DNA of 64,000 nt from Chinchilla lanigera (taxonomy: Eukaryota; Chordata; Mammalia; Rodentia; Chinchillidae), in contig NW_004955502.1 of assembly GCF_000276665.1 (NCBI RefSeq), positions 4,059,010 through 4,123,009 of the forward strand, written 5' to 3'. The translations under genes and the position numbers were made by a program. Below the pieces are notes generated by a model. That model was not told the DNA's origin. It ran no database searches and saw only the letters and a list, made by a program, of their open reading frames with translations. Positions 1-12,055 of this stretch are shown here, in pieces. Each line of letters starts with the position of its first letter. Position 1 is the stretch's first letter.

Positions 1-130
1 GGGCGGGCCGGTGGCGGCGGCGGCGGCCTCCTGCCCGCGCTGTGCGGGCCGCGGAATGCCGCTGAATTTCACGGTAGTTGCGGACCAGGAACTTTCCTGT
101 TGCTTAACTTGACTGTGGATGCAGTGTTTA
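1..130 (+). promoter_or_regulatory. SENP6: Downstream edge of SENP6 CpG island
   Basis: The first ~60 bases are very GC-rich with several CpGs and a short GGC triplet run, then the sequence turns AT-rich. The next recognisable coding exon is 23 kb downstream and enters in phase 1, so this is most likely the tail of the SENP6 promoter CpG island, in 5' UTR or the start of intron 1. No initiator exon for SENP6 is seen here; it should lie just upstream. The assignment rests on composition and position. Confidence 0.5.
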
Positions 131-2155
131 CACTGGTGATGGAGTTTCTTAAGTGTGTTTAGGGACGAGATTCTGAGTAGTGTTTGTTAAAATAATAACT
201 CTTTAGATAATTTTGCAAAGTTTGTTTTGGGTGTATGTGTGGGAGGGTTTTTTCTTTTTTTTTTTTTTAAGCGGTTTGAAATTAAGTTGCTTAGGCGTGC
301 CTGCATTTAACGATCTGCTTCAACCTGAAGTTGCGGGAGTTGGCCACCGTTTCTAGTTGCAAAGAGTTTTTTGCATATACAATGTATCTAATAATTTAAA
401 AAGTAACTATTCGTAAACATTACGGAATAAAGAAACTAAAATGTAATTTAAAAATTAAGGAAGAACATTAGGCCAGCTGGGTGCCGAACACCTGTAATTC
501 CAGCACCCTGGGGAGGCAGAGACGAGAAGATTGCTACGGTGTTGGAAGCCAGCCTGGGGTGTGCAGACAGAGTTCAAGGCCTTTCTTCACTTTATAATGA
601 GTTTGTCTCAACAACAACAAAAAATTAGTACTAGCAGATTTTGTAAGAGGGTGGTTAAGATGGATTTGTCTTGTTTTTCACTTTAAGAGCGCGTTACTTA
701 ATTGTAATAGGTACTCAGTATAGTCTCCTGTATGAATAGAACTAATAGATGTGGGAGAAAGTCATTTAATTTTTCTTTTTGAGCGTAGCAGAGAACAAAA
801 AGCAAGACAGCCCCCTATCAAGTAAGAAAATATGGAAAGTGTGTAAGTTTTTCTCCGTTCATTTTTTTTTCCCGTTCATTTTATACTACCTTCATTCTTA
901 TTTGGTTAGAATAAACCTGAGAGTGGTGCAGTTTGTGTTACACGTGATGCTCTATGTAGTGTTTTGGTTTTGAGATTGGAAATTCAAAAGATAGCTTTCC
1001 AGTTGTTACTGTATTCATTATGGAGACGGTTATACTTTTGTGCTGTAGTAAATTTCAGGTTTCTCTGGAGCTCTGATTTAGTTAAAGTTCTGATGGCATG
1101 AACTAGGAAGGATAAAAGACTACAATAAAGCCAAATGCTAACAGAGCTGATGCAAATTTTAGACTATTCTTTTAGTTTATGCTTAGGTGAAGCGTAAGGT
1201 GAACCTAAAGGAAAGGAAGAATTTTAGTTTATTATAACCATTGTTCATATACTGACTTTATCTTTCTAAATGAATGATATTGGCACTAATACTAATTTCC
1301 ATGATTTTTTGGTTTCTTACCCTTTTAATAATAAAAGTATTCCACTATAACTTGCAATATATTTTGTATTACCACCATTTTGTATTATGTTTTCATAACA
1401 TTCGCCGAATAGGTTTTTCATAATGTTCGCCGCAGTTAAAGCATTCACGTTATTCATTCTCCAGACTTGTGTTCTGTTTTGGTACCAGGATTTGAACTCA
1501 GGACCGTTAAACTATACCTTTGCCCCCCCCCCAGACTTCTTCAAAAGTTGAACTAAGTATTCATTCACTCATCAAATATTTATGGCAGCCTACACTACTA
1601 GACGCTGTACCAGGGTGAATACAACAGTGCGTAAGATAATCAAGGTCCCTGCCTTCCTAGAATTTATATTTTAGTAGGAGAACCTATCAATAAGAAAGAA
1701 AACAAACCTTTTAGAATAGTATTACTCAGGCTGGTTGTAGTGGCACACACCTATAATCCTAGCACTCAGGAGGCTGAGGCAGGAGGATATCAGATTCAAG
1801 ATCAGCCTGAAGCCCTGTATGAAAAAAAAAACAGCATTTCCGAAATTATATACCTTACTTATGACTATGTGAAATGTCATGATGTCACAAGAATTCATGG
1901 ACAAATGTACAAACACGTGCATAACTTTTACGTTTTATTTTCCATATCAACACTTAAGTTTATTTTTTCCTATTTTTCAGCCCCACTAAAATACAAGCTC
2001 TGTCAAAGCAATGAATTTGTCTCTATTTCTTGCACCTAGAATATTTTTGTTACTGATGAAATAATGAATTTTAAGAGTGTGATAAAGGTTGTGGGAGAAT
2101 GCAGAGGAATAATGGAAAACAGTTTTACAGTATTCAAGTCAAGAAAGACATCCTT

Positions 2156-2250
2156 GGGGCTGGGGATTTAGCTCAGTGGCAAAGCGCCTGCCTGGCAAGC
2201 GCAAGGTCGTGAGTTCGGTTCCCGGTACCGGAGAAAAACCAAAAAAAAAA
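2156..2250 (+). mobile_element. ID SINE, young copy
   Basis: tRNA-like core with A-box TAGCTCAGTGG and a B-box region around GAGTTCGGTTCC, then an A-rich tail. It is flanked by a perfect direct repeat, aaagacatcctt (2144-2155 and ~2250-2261), showing recent insertion. Confidence 0.9.
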
Positions 2251-2454
2251 AAGACATCCTTGATAAGTTTAATACCTTAACTGAGGTGATACCTGAACTA
2301 TGAGACTTTAGAGCAGATGGTACAGTACTTATAAAAGTTCAGAGGTGATAGTATATGGTTTCATTTATTAAAAATCATAAGGGCTGAAATACAGCAAGCA
2401 AAGGAGAGAGTGACATGAGAGGCAAGAGATCTTCTGAGCAGAGTTGTGTTTTTT

Positions 2455-4800
2455 TTTTATTTTAAAGAGTAAAAAAAAAATCACAACAGACAAAAACAAA
2501 GCAACACAAAAACAGTAAAACAGTAGAAACGATATAGAGCTTCGCTAAACAAGGTGATAGAAATTCACCAATAGTTGTTATAGTGTATATTGTCTTCGAA
2601 TTAGTTGTTCAGATTACCAGATATAGACGTGCACAATTGGTCAAAAAACTTTAAGCATCAACTGTTCTTTCAATAAACCATAGATATCAGTGGTACAATT
2701 ATCCCAGCTATCCTTTTTTCTCTCCCTCTCTCTCCCCCTCCCTCCCTCTCTCTCTCTCTCTCTATATATATATGTGTGTAGATATAGATATATTTTTCCC
2801 CCTTCTTTCTTTTTCTCCTTTTCCTCATCCTAGTTGTTCCTTCCCTTTGAGCAATTTCTTTCCCTTTCACAGTATCGATCATACCTTTTGGGTTTTATTT
2901 ATATCTTTCAGGTTCTTACACTAGGGAAGCAGTACAGTGTTTGCACATGTGGGTCTGATTTATTTCACATAAGAGTATTATCTCTAGTTGAATCTGTTTA
3001 TAAAAGCCTCGGGTTTATCTTTTTTATAGCTAATACTCCAGTGTATAAAAATACCACATCTTTTTTATCCATTCCTCAGTTGATGGGCATTTGAGTTGTT
3101 TCCAAGATTTAGCTATGATAAATTGTGCTGCTATAAACATAGGTGCACATATATGGCTATGGTATGATGTTTTTAATTCTTCTGGGAAAATACCCAGAAA
3201 GGGAACAGCTGGGTTAAGTGGGACTTCTAATCCTAGTTTTGTGAGGAATCTTCACACTTTCCACAGTGGTTGCACCAGTCTGCACTCCCACCAGCAGTGG
3301 AGCAGGGTTCCTTTTTCCCCACAGCCCTGCCAGCATTTGCAATTGGTTGATTTCTTGATGATAACCATTCTTTCTGGAGTGAGATGGAATCTCAGTGTTG
3401 TTTTAATTTTCATGTCTCAAATGACCAATGATGTTGAACATTTTTTCATATATTTATTTGCCATTTGTATTTCTTCATCTGAGAAGTGTGTATTTATCTC
3501 AGATGCCCATTTTTTGATTGGGTCTTTGAATTTGGAGGGACTGATTTTTTAAAAAAATTCTTTATATGTTCTAGATAGAAGTCCTTTGAGGGATAGTTGG
3601 CTAAAATTTTTTCCCAGTTCGTGGATTTTCTTTTTACTCTGTTGGTGATTTCTTTTGATGTGCAAAAATTTTTCAATAAGATGAGATCCCAGTTGTTGAT
3701 TGTTTCAAGTATTGCTTGTGCAGTTTGTTTTTTGTTCATGAACTTTCTGCCTACCCCTGTGTCTTCAAGTTTTCCACGTACTTTCTCTTCCAGTAAATTG
3801 AATGTTTCTGTTTTAATATTTAGATCTTTGATCTATTTTGACTTTAGTGCATGGTGATAGACATGGGTCTAGTTTTAGTATTTGACATGTGGAAAGCCAG
3901 TTTTTCTAGCACCATTTATTAAAGAGGTTATCTTCCAGTGAACATTTGGCCCCTTTGTCAAAGATAAGGTAGCTGAGTGCATTTCTAGTTGTGTCTGCAT
4001 CTTCTAATCTGTTGCGTTCATCTTCAGGTCTTTTTTTTTTCCCAGTACCATGCTGATTTTATCACAGTAGCTTTGTAGTATAATTTCAAGTCAGAGATTA
4101 TGATGCCCCTGCCTTTCCTTTAGAATTGCTTTTGCTCTTCTAGGCCTCTTCTGGTTCCAGATGAATTGTAGGAGTGTTTTCTCTAGATCTGTGAGGTATA
4201 CTAATGGTATTTTAATTGGTATTGCATTGAATCTGTACAACAATTTTGGGAATGTGGCCCTTTTCACAATGTTGGTTGTTCCTGTACAAGAGCAAGGAAT
4301 ATCTTTCCACTTTGTGAAATCCTCTTTGATCTCTTTTTTTCAGAGTCCTGTAATTTGCACTGTATAGATCTTTTGCTTCCTTTGTTAGATTGATTCCTCA
4401 GTATTTCAGTTTTTATATGCTATTATGAAAGGTGTTGTTTCCCTAAATTTCTCTTTCAGTGTGTTTGTACAGGAATGCTATTGATTTTTGAGTGTTGACT
4501 TTGTATCCAGCTGTGCTACTGAATTTGGTTATTAAATCTATAAGCGTTTCAGTGGAGTTTTGGGGGTCTTCTATGTAGAGTATCATGTCATCTGCAAATA
4601 ATGATAATTTCACTTCTTCCTCTCTTATTCTTATTCCTTTTATTTCTCTCTCATGTCTAATTGCTCTGGCTAATATTTCCAGAACTATATTGAATAGGAC
4701 TTGTGATAGTGGACATCCTTACCTTGTTCTTGATTTTAAAGTGAAAGCTTTCAGTTTTTGTCCATTTAGTATGATGTTCGCTGTTGGTTTCACATAGACA
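2455..4800 (-). mobile_element. 5'-truncated L1, antisense
   Basis: Read on the minus strand this is the 3' part of L1 ORF2 followed by a 3' UTR; on the + strand it starts at a T-run. Hallmarks of the antisense L1 3' ORF2 region are visible, such as the stretches around ctgggaaaatacccag (~3182), cattcccaccagcagtgg-like sequence (~3283-3300) and tttctagcaccatttatt (~3903). The element ends near 4800 with no 5' UTR, so it is truncated. The ORFs in it are broken. Confidence 0.85.
2722..2790. repeat. (CT)n/(TA)n microsatellite
   Basis: Pyrimidine CT-rich run followed by TATATA/GTGTGT, inside the antisense L1 3' region. Confidence 0.85.
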
Positions 4801-4829
4801 GCTTTTATCAGACTGAGGTAAAGACCATC

Positions 4830-5300
4830 TAATCATAGGGAAGATTGTGCATTTTTACTTCATTCTAAACAGTAGGAAGTCATAAAAGAGTTTTGAGGCA
4901 ATGGAGTGTCACAATTTGTCTTCTAAAAACATCACTACTGCTGCTTTGTGTAGAATAAATTCCACATGGAAGTTATTGGAGAAGAGCAAGAGTAGAAGGA
5001 CGGAGATCATAGTAAGTAGGAAAGCACTGTAGCAGTTGAGAAGTGAGAGTGGCTTGGATTAGGAAGGTGGCCGTGGATAGTGGGGAAGAGAAGTGGATAC
5101 ATAGATATGTTTGTATGTAGAGCCTATAAGACCTGTTGACGGATTGTATTTTGAGGATCAGAGTAAGGGAGGAATCAAGGATGACTCAGGGTTTGGGCTA
5201 CTGTTGTTGGGAGATAATGCCAGTTACTCAAGGGGTGGACTGTCAGAGAAACGAGAAGTTAGTGCTGCTTGGTTGTAGATGTTGAGTTGCCTGTTTGACA
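4830..5300 (+). mobile_element. Ancient L2-like LINE relic
   Basis: Diverged sequence containing aggaatcaaggatgactcag and agtcataaaagagttttgag-like stretches, typical of an old, widespread mammalian interspersed repeat. A related stretch occurs at ~5795-6190. The family assignment is uncertain. Confidence 0.4.
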
Positions 5301-6364
5301 TCTTTGTTCTAAAATATATATCCTTGAAGCTACTAAATGGAATTCTAATTTTAATACCTTTTTATGCTTCATCTAGGGAAAAGGACACTTATTGGCTACT
5401 ATGTACTGTTGTACTTTAGTTTGTAAAACTCAAATTGTATTTTTTGTTCTTGTTGGTTCAGTGCTGAGGGTTGATCCTAGGACCTTCACAGTAAGCTACT
5501 TTTCTAATCTTTTTTTTTTTTTTTTTTTTTTTAGTAGATTGCTAAGTCTCTAAATTGTCCAGCCTGCATTTAATTTTGTAAGCTTCCTGCCTCTGCCTTT
5601 CAGAGTTCTGGGATTACATGTGTGTGCCTCCACACCCAGCTAAAATTGTATGCGTTTCATTAGGCCATGGCCTGTGTTGAACTTTTTGTTTTCCCCCTTT
5701 GATGCATTTCTTTTATATCTTTTCACTTACTGTTGTCTCATACCCCTTTTCTTCTTGTGAAAGATTGTTTTGGCAAGTTTTTCTTCGTACATTCATTGAA
5801 CACATTTATTGAGCATATGTTATGTTGTAGGGACTACACTGAGAAGCACAGCAGCACGGCAGTACAGGGGACAGGGAGAAGAAAGCATGGTTTTTCCATG
5901 GAGTCTCCAGTGTAGTGAGGAGAGTCAATAAAAAGATAACAGCTTGTAAAATTACAACTTTCATCTACAACAAAGGAGAGTTACTTATGATAATGAAAAA
6001 TTGATCTAGTCAGGGTGGTTTGATTAGGAAAAGTGAGGAGACTTTTTAGGCAGAGAGAATCAAATAAAAGCACAGAATGTTTGGAGAATGAAAAAGGATA
6101 GTATACTACCCCATGGAGAAAACTTTAGAGGGACAAAAAGAGATAATTGAGGGAAGCCAGTCAGGAGGTGATTGCAGAGTAGGGCAAAGATGATGCTAAC
6201 TTGTTCCTCTAACATTTCTTTTGCTATTTTCCCCATTTTCTTCTTCTTGGATGTGCTAATAAGTCTGCTTACTTGACATTTAGTTCTTTTTTTTTTCTTG
6301 TATGTGCTTATTTGTATTTAGCTTTCTTTGCCTTCTTCTGAATTGCTTCTTGCCCTCCCTCTTC

Positions 6365-6472
6365 TTTTTGAGACAGGGTCTTGCTGTGTAGTTCAGGATG
6401 GCCTTCAAGTCACTATGTAGCCCAGGCAGGTCTCAAATGTCACTGTGATCCTCCCCACTCAGCCTGGCAGTT
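6365..6472 (-). mobile_element. B1-type SINE
   Basis: Starts TTTGAGACAGGGTCTTGCTG, with two copies of the cactatgtag / aggcaggtct module, antisense to the B1 RNA. Confidence 0.8.
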
Positions 6473-7281
6473 TTTTTTCATGAAATAATTTCTTCCTTTT
6501 CTGAGGTACATAAATTAGTATTTGTTCTCATTTAGTTTTAGGTCTCCATTTGTGAACTTTGTCCACTTGGTTAAAAAGAGTGATGTTAAACACTTGCACA
6601 GTTGTCCTCTACACCAACAAAAAGTGCTTGTCAACAAATGAAGTGTTTACCATTCCTGTTAGTCATACTCTTACATGTAAATTTAGTTCAGGATCCACGC
6701 AATTTGCCAGTATTACTGGTAACAGTAGACACTTCATACTGTCTCTTCAGCTAAAGCAAAATTTTATCTAAATAACTGGCAGTGCATGGGGGATGAGCAA
6801 GATCTTTAGCATCTTGTCTGTTCATCTGGGAGTATACTTAAAACTCTATTTAGCTCTGTTTCTTTTTCTTTTGTTGCCCTACGTCTGGAAACCACATCCT
6901 GGTGTCATTGCTTATTTGTTCCTTACTTAGGTGTATTTCCTGAATGTATCCCAGTCGAAGTGATAAATTTTATTCTTTCCTTTTTTTTTTTTTTTGTAGT
7001 GCTGGGGATTGAACCCAGGCTGTCACACATGCTGAACATGTGCCCTGAATTGATACATTTTATTTATCATTTGATTTCATGTACTCACATGAAAGAGAAT
7101 AGAGCCTTGCTTGGAAATAAAGTAATTTTTCCTAGAAATGTATTGCGAGCATGAACTCAGGCCAGAATGCTGAGGTTCAACATCTATCTAGCTATATTAT
7201 TACCTGCATGATTTTTAACATTTTACTTGTCTTGTGCTTTCTTCTATGTAAAAAAGGATAATAGTTATTAAATTAGTCAGC

Positions 7282-7648
7282 TGTCCCTTTGAGGATATTA
7301 AGCTGAGCTGATCAGTTTAAGAAAAAAGGTTTATTTTGGTTCACAGTTTTGGAGATTTCAGTACATGGTTGGTTGTCCTGTGGCTTTTGGGCTTGTGGTA
7401 AGGCAGTCCATTATGGTGGGAGAGCATAGCAAAGGAAGCTGCTCATGTCTTTGCAGCTAGGACAGGTACGAAAAGAGAAAAGAGGAGCAGTGGTCCCAGT
7501 ATTTCCTTCAAGACATTACCCTGGTAACCCTAGTTTTCTTCCATTAGGTCCCACCTCCTAAAGTTCTGCCACTTCCCAAAAGTACCACAGACCAGTGATC
7601 AAACCTTTTACATATGGACCTTTGGGAGACACTTACCTACCCAAACAA
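7282..7648 (+). mobile_element. MaLR-like LTR
   Basis: Contains aggtttattttggttcacag, then aggtcccacctcctaaag and cctttgggagacactta, ending near ccaaacaatagca. This order matches MaLR (THE/MST/ORR1-like) LTRs of ~350 bp. No internal retroviral sequence is attached. Confidence 0.5.
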
Positions 7649-7785
7649 TAGCAGCTACTTGCCGTGAGGATTAAATGAGTTAATATATACCAAATACATG
7701 AAGCAACTTTAGGCATATAAGAAGCACTGCCTATTAGTTGGTATTATTATTTTATTTCTTTGCATAAATAGAGAACTTCTTTTCC

Positions 7786-7955
7786 TTCTGGGCATAGTGG
7801 TACATGCCTGTAATCCCAGCACCGGGAGCCAGAGGCAAGAGGATCACTGTGAGTTAGAGGACAGCCTGGGCTTCATGTGTGAGTTCAAGGCCAACCTGAA
7901 CTACATAGTGAGACCCTGTCTCAAAAAAAACAACAACAACAACAACAAAAAAACT
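7786..7955 (+). mobile_element. B1-type SINE
   Basis: ggcatagtggtacatgcctg start, the internally duplicated gagttcaaggccaacctgaa module, the gagaccctgtctcaaaa end and a CAA-rich tail. Confidence 0.9.
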
Positions 7956-8135
7956 TCTTTCTCTTCCATTATGCTTGACTTTTCATTTTAATTTGAATTT
8001 TCATTGTTTTTATTTCATGTATTACCTTTTCTTCTAGGTAGTTGCTTATCTTGATATTCTACATTGACTGGTATACTGAGAAAGGAAAGAATAAAATTAT
8101 ATATTCCCTGTGTCTAGGCTTCTTTAAAGTGATTG

Positions 8136-8141
<6 letters not shown>

Positions 8142-8179
<38 letters not shown>

Positions 8180-8181
8180 TA

Positions 8182-8241
<60 letters not shown>

Positions 8242-8265
8242 CTCTCTCGTCTCTGTCTCTCTGTC
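8142..8265. repeat. (CT)n microsatellite, ~120 bp
   Basis: Long CT dinucleotide run with a few CTTT, CGTCTCTG interruptions, lying immediately before an antisense B1 (8266-8372). The serine/leucine open frame across it is an artefact. Confidence 0.95.
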
Positions 8266-8372
8266 TCATGGTTTTTTGAGACAAGGTTTCAGTATGTAGT
8301 TCACGCTGGCCTTCAACTCACTATATAGCACAGGCTGGTAACAAACTGGGCAGTCCTCCTGAGTGCTGGGGA
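8266..8372 (-). mobile_element. B1-type SINE, truncated
   Basis: gagacaaggtttcagtatgt and ctggccttcaactcactata modules typical of antisense B1; it runs into a separate old antisense ID (~8380-8450). Confidence 0.75.
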
Positions 8373-8806
8373 ACACACCCCACAATTGGGAATTGAATTT
8401 TGTGCATACTAGGCAAGTGGTCTGCCCCTGAGCTACATGCCTAGCCCTTTACATTTTAGACAAGGTTTTGCTGAGTTAACCAGACTAGCCTGAAAGTTGT
8501 GATCCTCCTGCTTCATTGCCTGAAGAATTCAATACTCTTTTTTAAGTGGAGTACCCGTTACCTACAGTTTCACTTTCCTTGGTTTTGGTTATTTGTGGTC
8601 AACCACAGTCTGAAAATATTAAGTGGGAAATCCAACAGTAAACAGTTAATGTTTTAAATTGTCCTGCATTCTGATTAGCATGATGAAATTTTGGTACTGT
8701 CCCTCTCCATCCCACCTGGGATGTGAATTATATATGCTACAATCCAATTTAGTCACTTATTAACCATCTTGATTATTGTATTGACTGTTGCTGTCACAGT
8801 GCTTGT

Positions 8807-9039
8807 GTTCAATTTTACTTACAAATGACCCCAAAATATAAGAGTAATAATGCTGGCAATTTGAGTATGCTAAAGAGAAGCTATACAGTGCTTCTTATAG
8901 GTGAAAAGGCAGAAGTTCTTAAGGAAAGAAAAAAAATCTTAAACTGAGGTTGGAAAGACCTACAGTATAAATAAATCTCTGTAAGAAAGAAAAATTTATA
9001 GTAGGTTTGCCCTTATACCTCAAACGGCAAAAGTGATGG
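8807..9039 (+). repeat. Left arm of 233-bp inverted repeat
   Basis: Reverse complement of 9209-9442 with, by eye, two mismatches (around 8863 and 9025) and a one-base length difference in an A-run near 8930. The spacer is 169 bp. Confidence 0.92.
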
Positions 9040-9208
9040 CCACAGTGTATAATAAATGCTTAATTAGGATGGAGAAGCCATTCAATTATAGAGTTTTGAT
9101 GTCTTCCATGGCTTCATGTATCTACTGGGGAGCTTGTACCTTAGGAAACTACTCTATTTCTCATACTGAAAATAATGGTCCTCTTCCTCCCCTCACTAAA
9201 TTTTACTT

Positions 9209-9442
9209 CCATCACTTTTGCCATTTGAGGTATAAGGGCAAACCTACTATAAATTTTTCTTTCTTACAGAGATTTATTTATACTGTAGGTCTTTCCAACC
9301 TCAGTTTAAGATTTTTTTTTCTTTCCTTAAGAACTTCTGCCTTTTCACCTATAAGAAGCACTGTATAGCTTCTCTTTAGCATATTCAAATTGCCAGCATT
9401 ATTACTCTTATATTTTGGGGTCATTTGTAAGTAAAATTGAAC
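9209..9442 (-). repeat. Right arm of 233-bp inverted repeat
   Basis: Reverse complement of 8807-9039; see the left arm. The similarity stops abruptly at 9442, where an antisense SINE begins. Confidence 0.92.
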
Positions 9443-9611
9443 TTCACCTACCTTCCTCCAGGTTGGGCTCGAACTTGAGATCCTCCTGCCTCAACTTCGC
9501 AGAGTGCTGAGATTACAGGCATGTGTCACCACATTCAGTTGAAAAATGACAGGTCTTATTATTGTTACTGGGTTTTGGAGTGCTAGAGTCTCCTTCTGAA
9601 GGTGGTTTCTA

Positions 9612-9645
9612 TTGCACACTTCAGAAGCACATATACTAACATTGG
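9612..9645 (+). pseudogene. U6 snRNA 5' fragment (34 nt) with TSD
   Basis: The 34 bases align end to end with U6 nucleotides 1-34 (core agcacatatactaacattgg; a few differences). It is flanked on both sides by a perfect 12-bp direct repeat, aggtggtttcta (9600-9611 and 9646-9657). There is no A-tail and the rest of U6 is absent. It is a non-functional insertion. Confidence 0.85.
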
Positions 9646-10064
9646 AGGTGGTTTCTAGATTTTATTGTTCTGAGCAAATGGTAGCAAAGTTTTATTGCAG
9701 GTAGAGAAAAAAAAAAAGGCTCTGCCAAGTACAAGTAGGAAAAGAAGTGCACCCTACAGGATGAGGGTGGGCCACCATGTGAGAGAGATCACAGTGGCAA
9801 AAATTCAATGTGGACTGTTCTTTCTATATCACCCCTACCTCAGGTTGACATCAGGTCTAGGCCATCCTATTGAAAACCTACTTGAGTTCTTTAAAGTCCA
9901 CATGCAGGGCTTTGGGAACTGTTCTGCATGTGTCCTGGGATTTTGTAATTAACTGGCATACTTCCCCAGCCAGTTTTGCCATGCCCTAATCGCCTGTCCC
10001 ATAGAGTACAAAAGTTTCTCAACACTGGGCAGGTTAGGACTCTGAAGACATAAGAGTGTAGCCA

Positions 10065-10290
10065 GCTGGGCACTGTGGCACACGTCTGTAATCCTAGCAT
10101 TCACAGAAGCTGAGGCAGGTGGATCCTAAATTTGAACCCAACCTGGAAAACAGCAATTTAATGGGCCCTTGTCTCAAAAAGAAAAGGAAAGGAAAAGGAA
10201 GAAAAGGTAATTTAAAAAAAAAATGGCATGGGGACATAGCTCAATGTAAAGGCTTTGGGTTTAATCGTGTGTACTCCCCCCTCCACACAC
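10065..10290 (+). mobile_element. B1 plus ID composite SINE
   Basis: A B1-like head (ctgggcactgtggcacacgt), A/G-rich linker and an old ID-like segment (ggggacatagctcaatg) follow one another. The copy is diverged. Confidence 0.65.
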
Positions 10291-10647
10291 ACTGTGTATG
10301 TAACACAGTAATTTGTTTCACAGGTATAGGTAGCAACATAAACATTCATTAGTGTAACTTCTTTGATCAAGAACTGTGAGGAATTTCTGAAACCAGACAA
10401 GCACAAGTAGAAAAAAGAAACATGTTCAGAACTCTTCCTTCCTTTCATGCAGTGATGTTTGGAGTTACCATAAATCATTCTCATTTTCATTAAGTAATAC
10501 CTTGATAAGAAAGCACATTAATCACAAAGACTATTGTGTACTCACAATTACATTGCACTTAAGTTGTACATCTAAGTCACATTACTTGAAGAAATGGAAT
10601 AATGGATAATTCATTGTGAACTATAGATTAAGGTTGTCAACTGTATT

Positions 10648-10989
10648 TGTTAGTGTTTCATTGCTCTTATGAACTATTTGACACAAACTATTTACAAAAA
10701 AAAAAGATTTACAAAGAAAAAAGGAAGTCCAATATAATACCAATTCTAGCAAGGGCCTCATGGCATGGCAAGTAGCAAAACATATGCAGAAGAAAGGATC
10801 AAGTCTCAAAACCAGGAAGCTAGAAACACTGGGGGTTCCCATCATTTCTTTGAGAGCATCCCCTCAACCACCTCTTATGAGGACCTTTTAAAGAGCCAGA
10901 TTGTCTCAACACTGCCACCTTGGGGACCAAACTTTAATACATGAACCTTTTGGGGAGAAGGACACTTAAACTGTATCCAAACCATAGCA
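10648..10989 (+). mobile_element. MaLR-like solo LTR
   Basis: Begins TGTTAGTG and ends CATAGCA, 342 bp. The 3' part reads ggggaccaaactttaataca ... ggacacttaaac ... ccaaaccatagca, as in MaLR LTRs. No clear 5-bp duplication was found. Confidence 0.5.
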
Positions 10990-11479
10990 TCAAATTAGGT
11001 TGAAATGAATGGCAGCAGTTACAGAAAAGGATGTATATGTATGGGATCATTTGATCTGAAAAACCATGTTGCTTTAAGCACTTATTTATTTGGCTATGTT
11101 AGGTATTTAGACTTCCCAGAACCTTCTGCATCCACTGGTAATCATTAGGACCTTTCCTCTCGTATGGATATGGAGCTTTTCACTCCTAAACTTGAGACAG
11201 TTCCAGGCAAATTGTGATGTTTGAACACTGCCAGTAGCTGCCTTGAAGCTGTCAGGAATTTACGGAGTAAGGTTAGAGCTGTATTCTTATCTTGCCTTTG
11301 GAGACTGTTTTCTTTTTATGCAGAGATGCTGTTTCAAGTATATTTCCTGCCTAGTTTTAAACATTTTGAGTATAGCATTTCCCTCATCTTCTAAATTAAT
11401 GATTTTTTGCCAAAATATTACCCAATTATTATCATTGAATGTTTTCATTTTGTAATAGTAGCAATTGTTTTCTTTTTCT

Positions 11480-11572
11480 TTTTTTTTTTTTTTTTTCCGG
11501 TACCGGGAATTGAACTCATGACCTCGTGCTTGCCAAGCAGGCGCTGTGCCACTCAGCTAAATCCCCAGCCCC
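11480..11572 (-). mobile_element. ID SINE, antisense
   Basis: T-run then ccggtaccgggaattgaact and ending ctaaatccccagcccc, the reverse complement of the young ID core. Flanked by a short taatag repeat. Confidence 0.9.
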
Positions 11573-12055
11573 TAATAGCGGTTGAATCTGAGAACCTTCA
11601 TTAGCATTTCCTTCACAAGTTTGAATGTCAGTTCCTCAGTCTCACCATTTACAGTTTACATTTGTTGCTTAAGTAGTTTGGGTTGATTGGTAGTTTGGGG
11701 TTTTTGAGGGTCATGATACATAGTCCAGTTAGCCTTGATTTCACTGTATATCCCAAATTCACCTTATATCCCATGTTCCCCTTAAACTCACCATCCTTTG
11801 CCTCTGCATCCTGAGTGCTGGGGTTGCAGGCATGCATCTCTACTCCCAGGTTTTCAGATCTATTTTTAAGTTTATTACGAATTAATTTTTTCGTGGTTGC
11901 ATTCTACATTTAGTCCTTGAGAACTGAAAATGTTTCTTAAATGGTATTCATCCTTCTCAGTGTATACTGAATTTTTCTGACATTGATGATGGTCCTCTCA
12001 CTCTCTTGAAGCAGAAAGAACAATGTTTAGAACTACTTGTCCCATGCAGTTTTTG

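Larger units (their letters stand above)
8545..9442 (+). mobile_element. Tigger-type DNA transposon relic, rearranged
   Basis: The segment from gttacctacagtttcacttt onward matches the 5' part of a Tigger (pogo-type) element, including a decayed transposase N-terminus with the recognisable order of residues around 8822-9090. From 9209 the sequence turns around and repeats 8807-9039 in reverse complement, so the element's 5' coding part is present as an inverted duplication. No intact reading frame remains. Confidence 0.75.

Noticed and set aside
2156..2232. tRNA gene
   Set aside because: Internal promoter boxes are present, but the sequence is the ID SINE core with an A-tail and target duplications, and many copies recur in the window.
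3091..3857. Open frames of up to 153 codons
   Set aside because: They lie on the sense side of an antisense L1; they are shadows of ORF2, and the true ORF2 frame is broken.
8042..8299. Open frame with long Ser-Leu repeats
   Set aside because: It is the translation of a CT microsatellite running into an antisense B1.
9612..9645. Functional U6 snRNA gene
   Set aside because: Only 34 of ~106 nt are present and no U6-type promoter precedes it.
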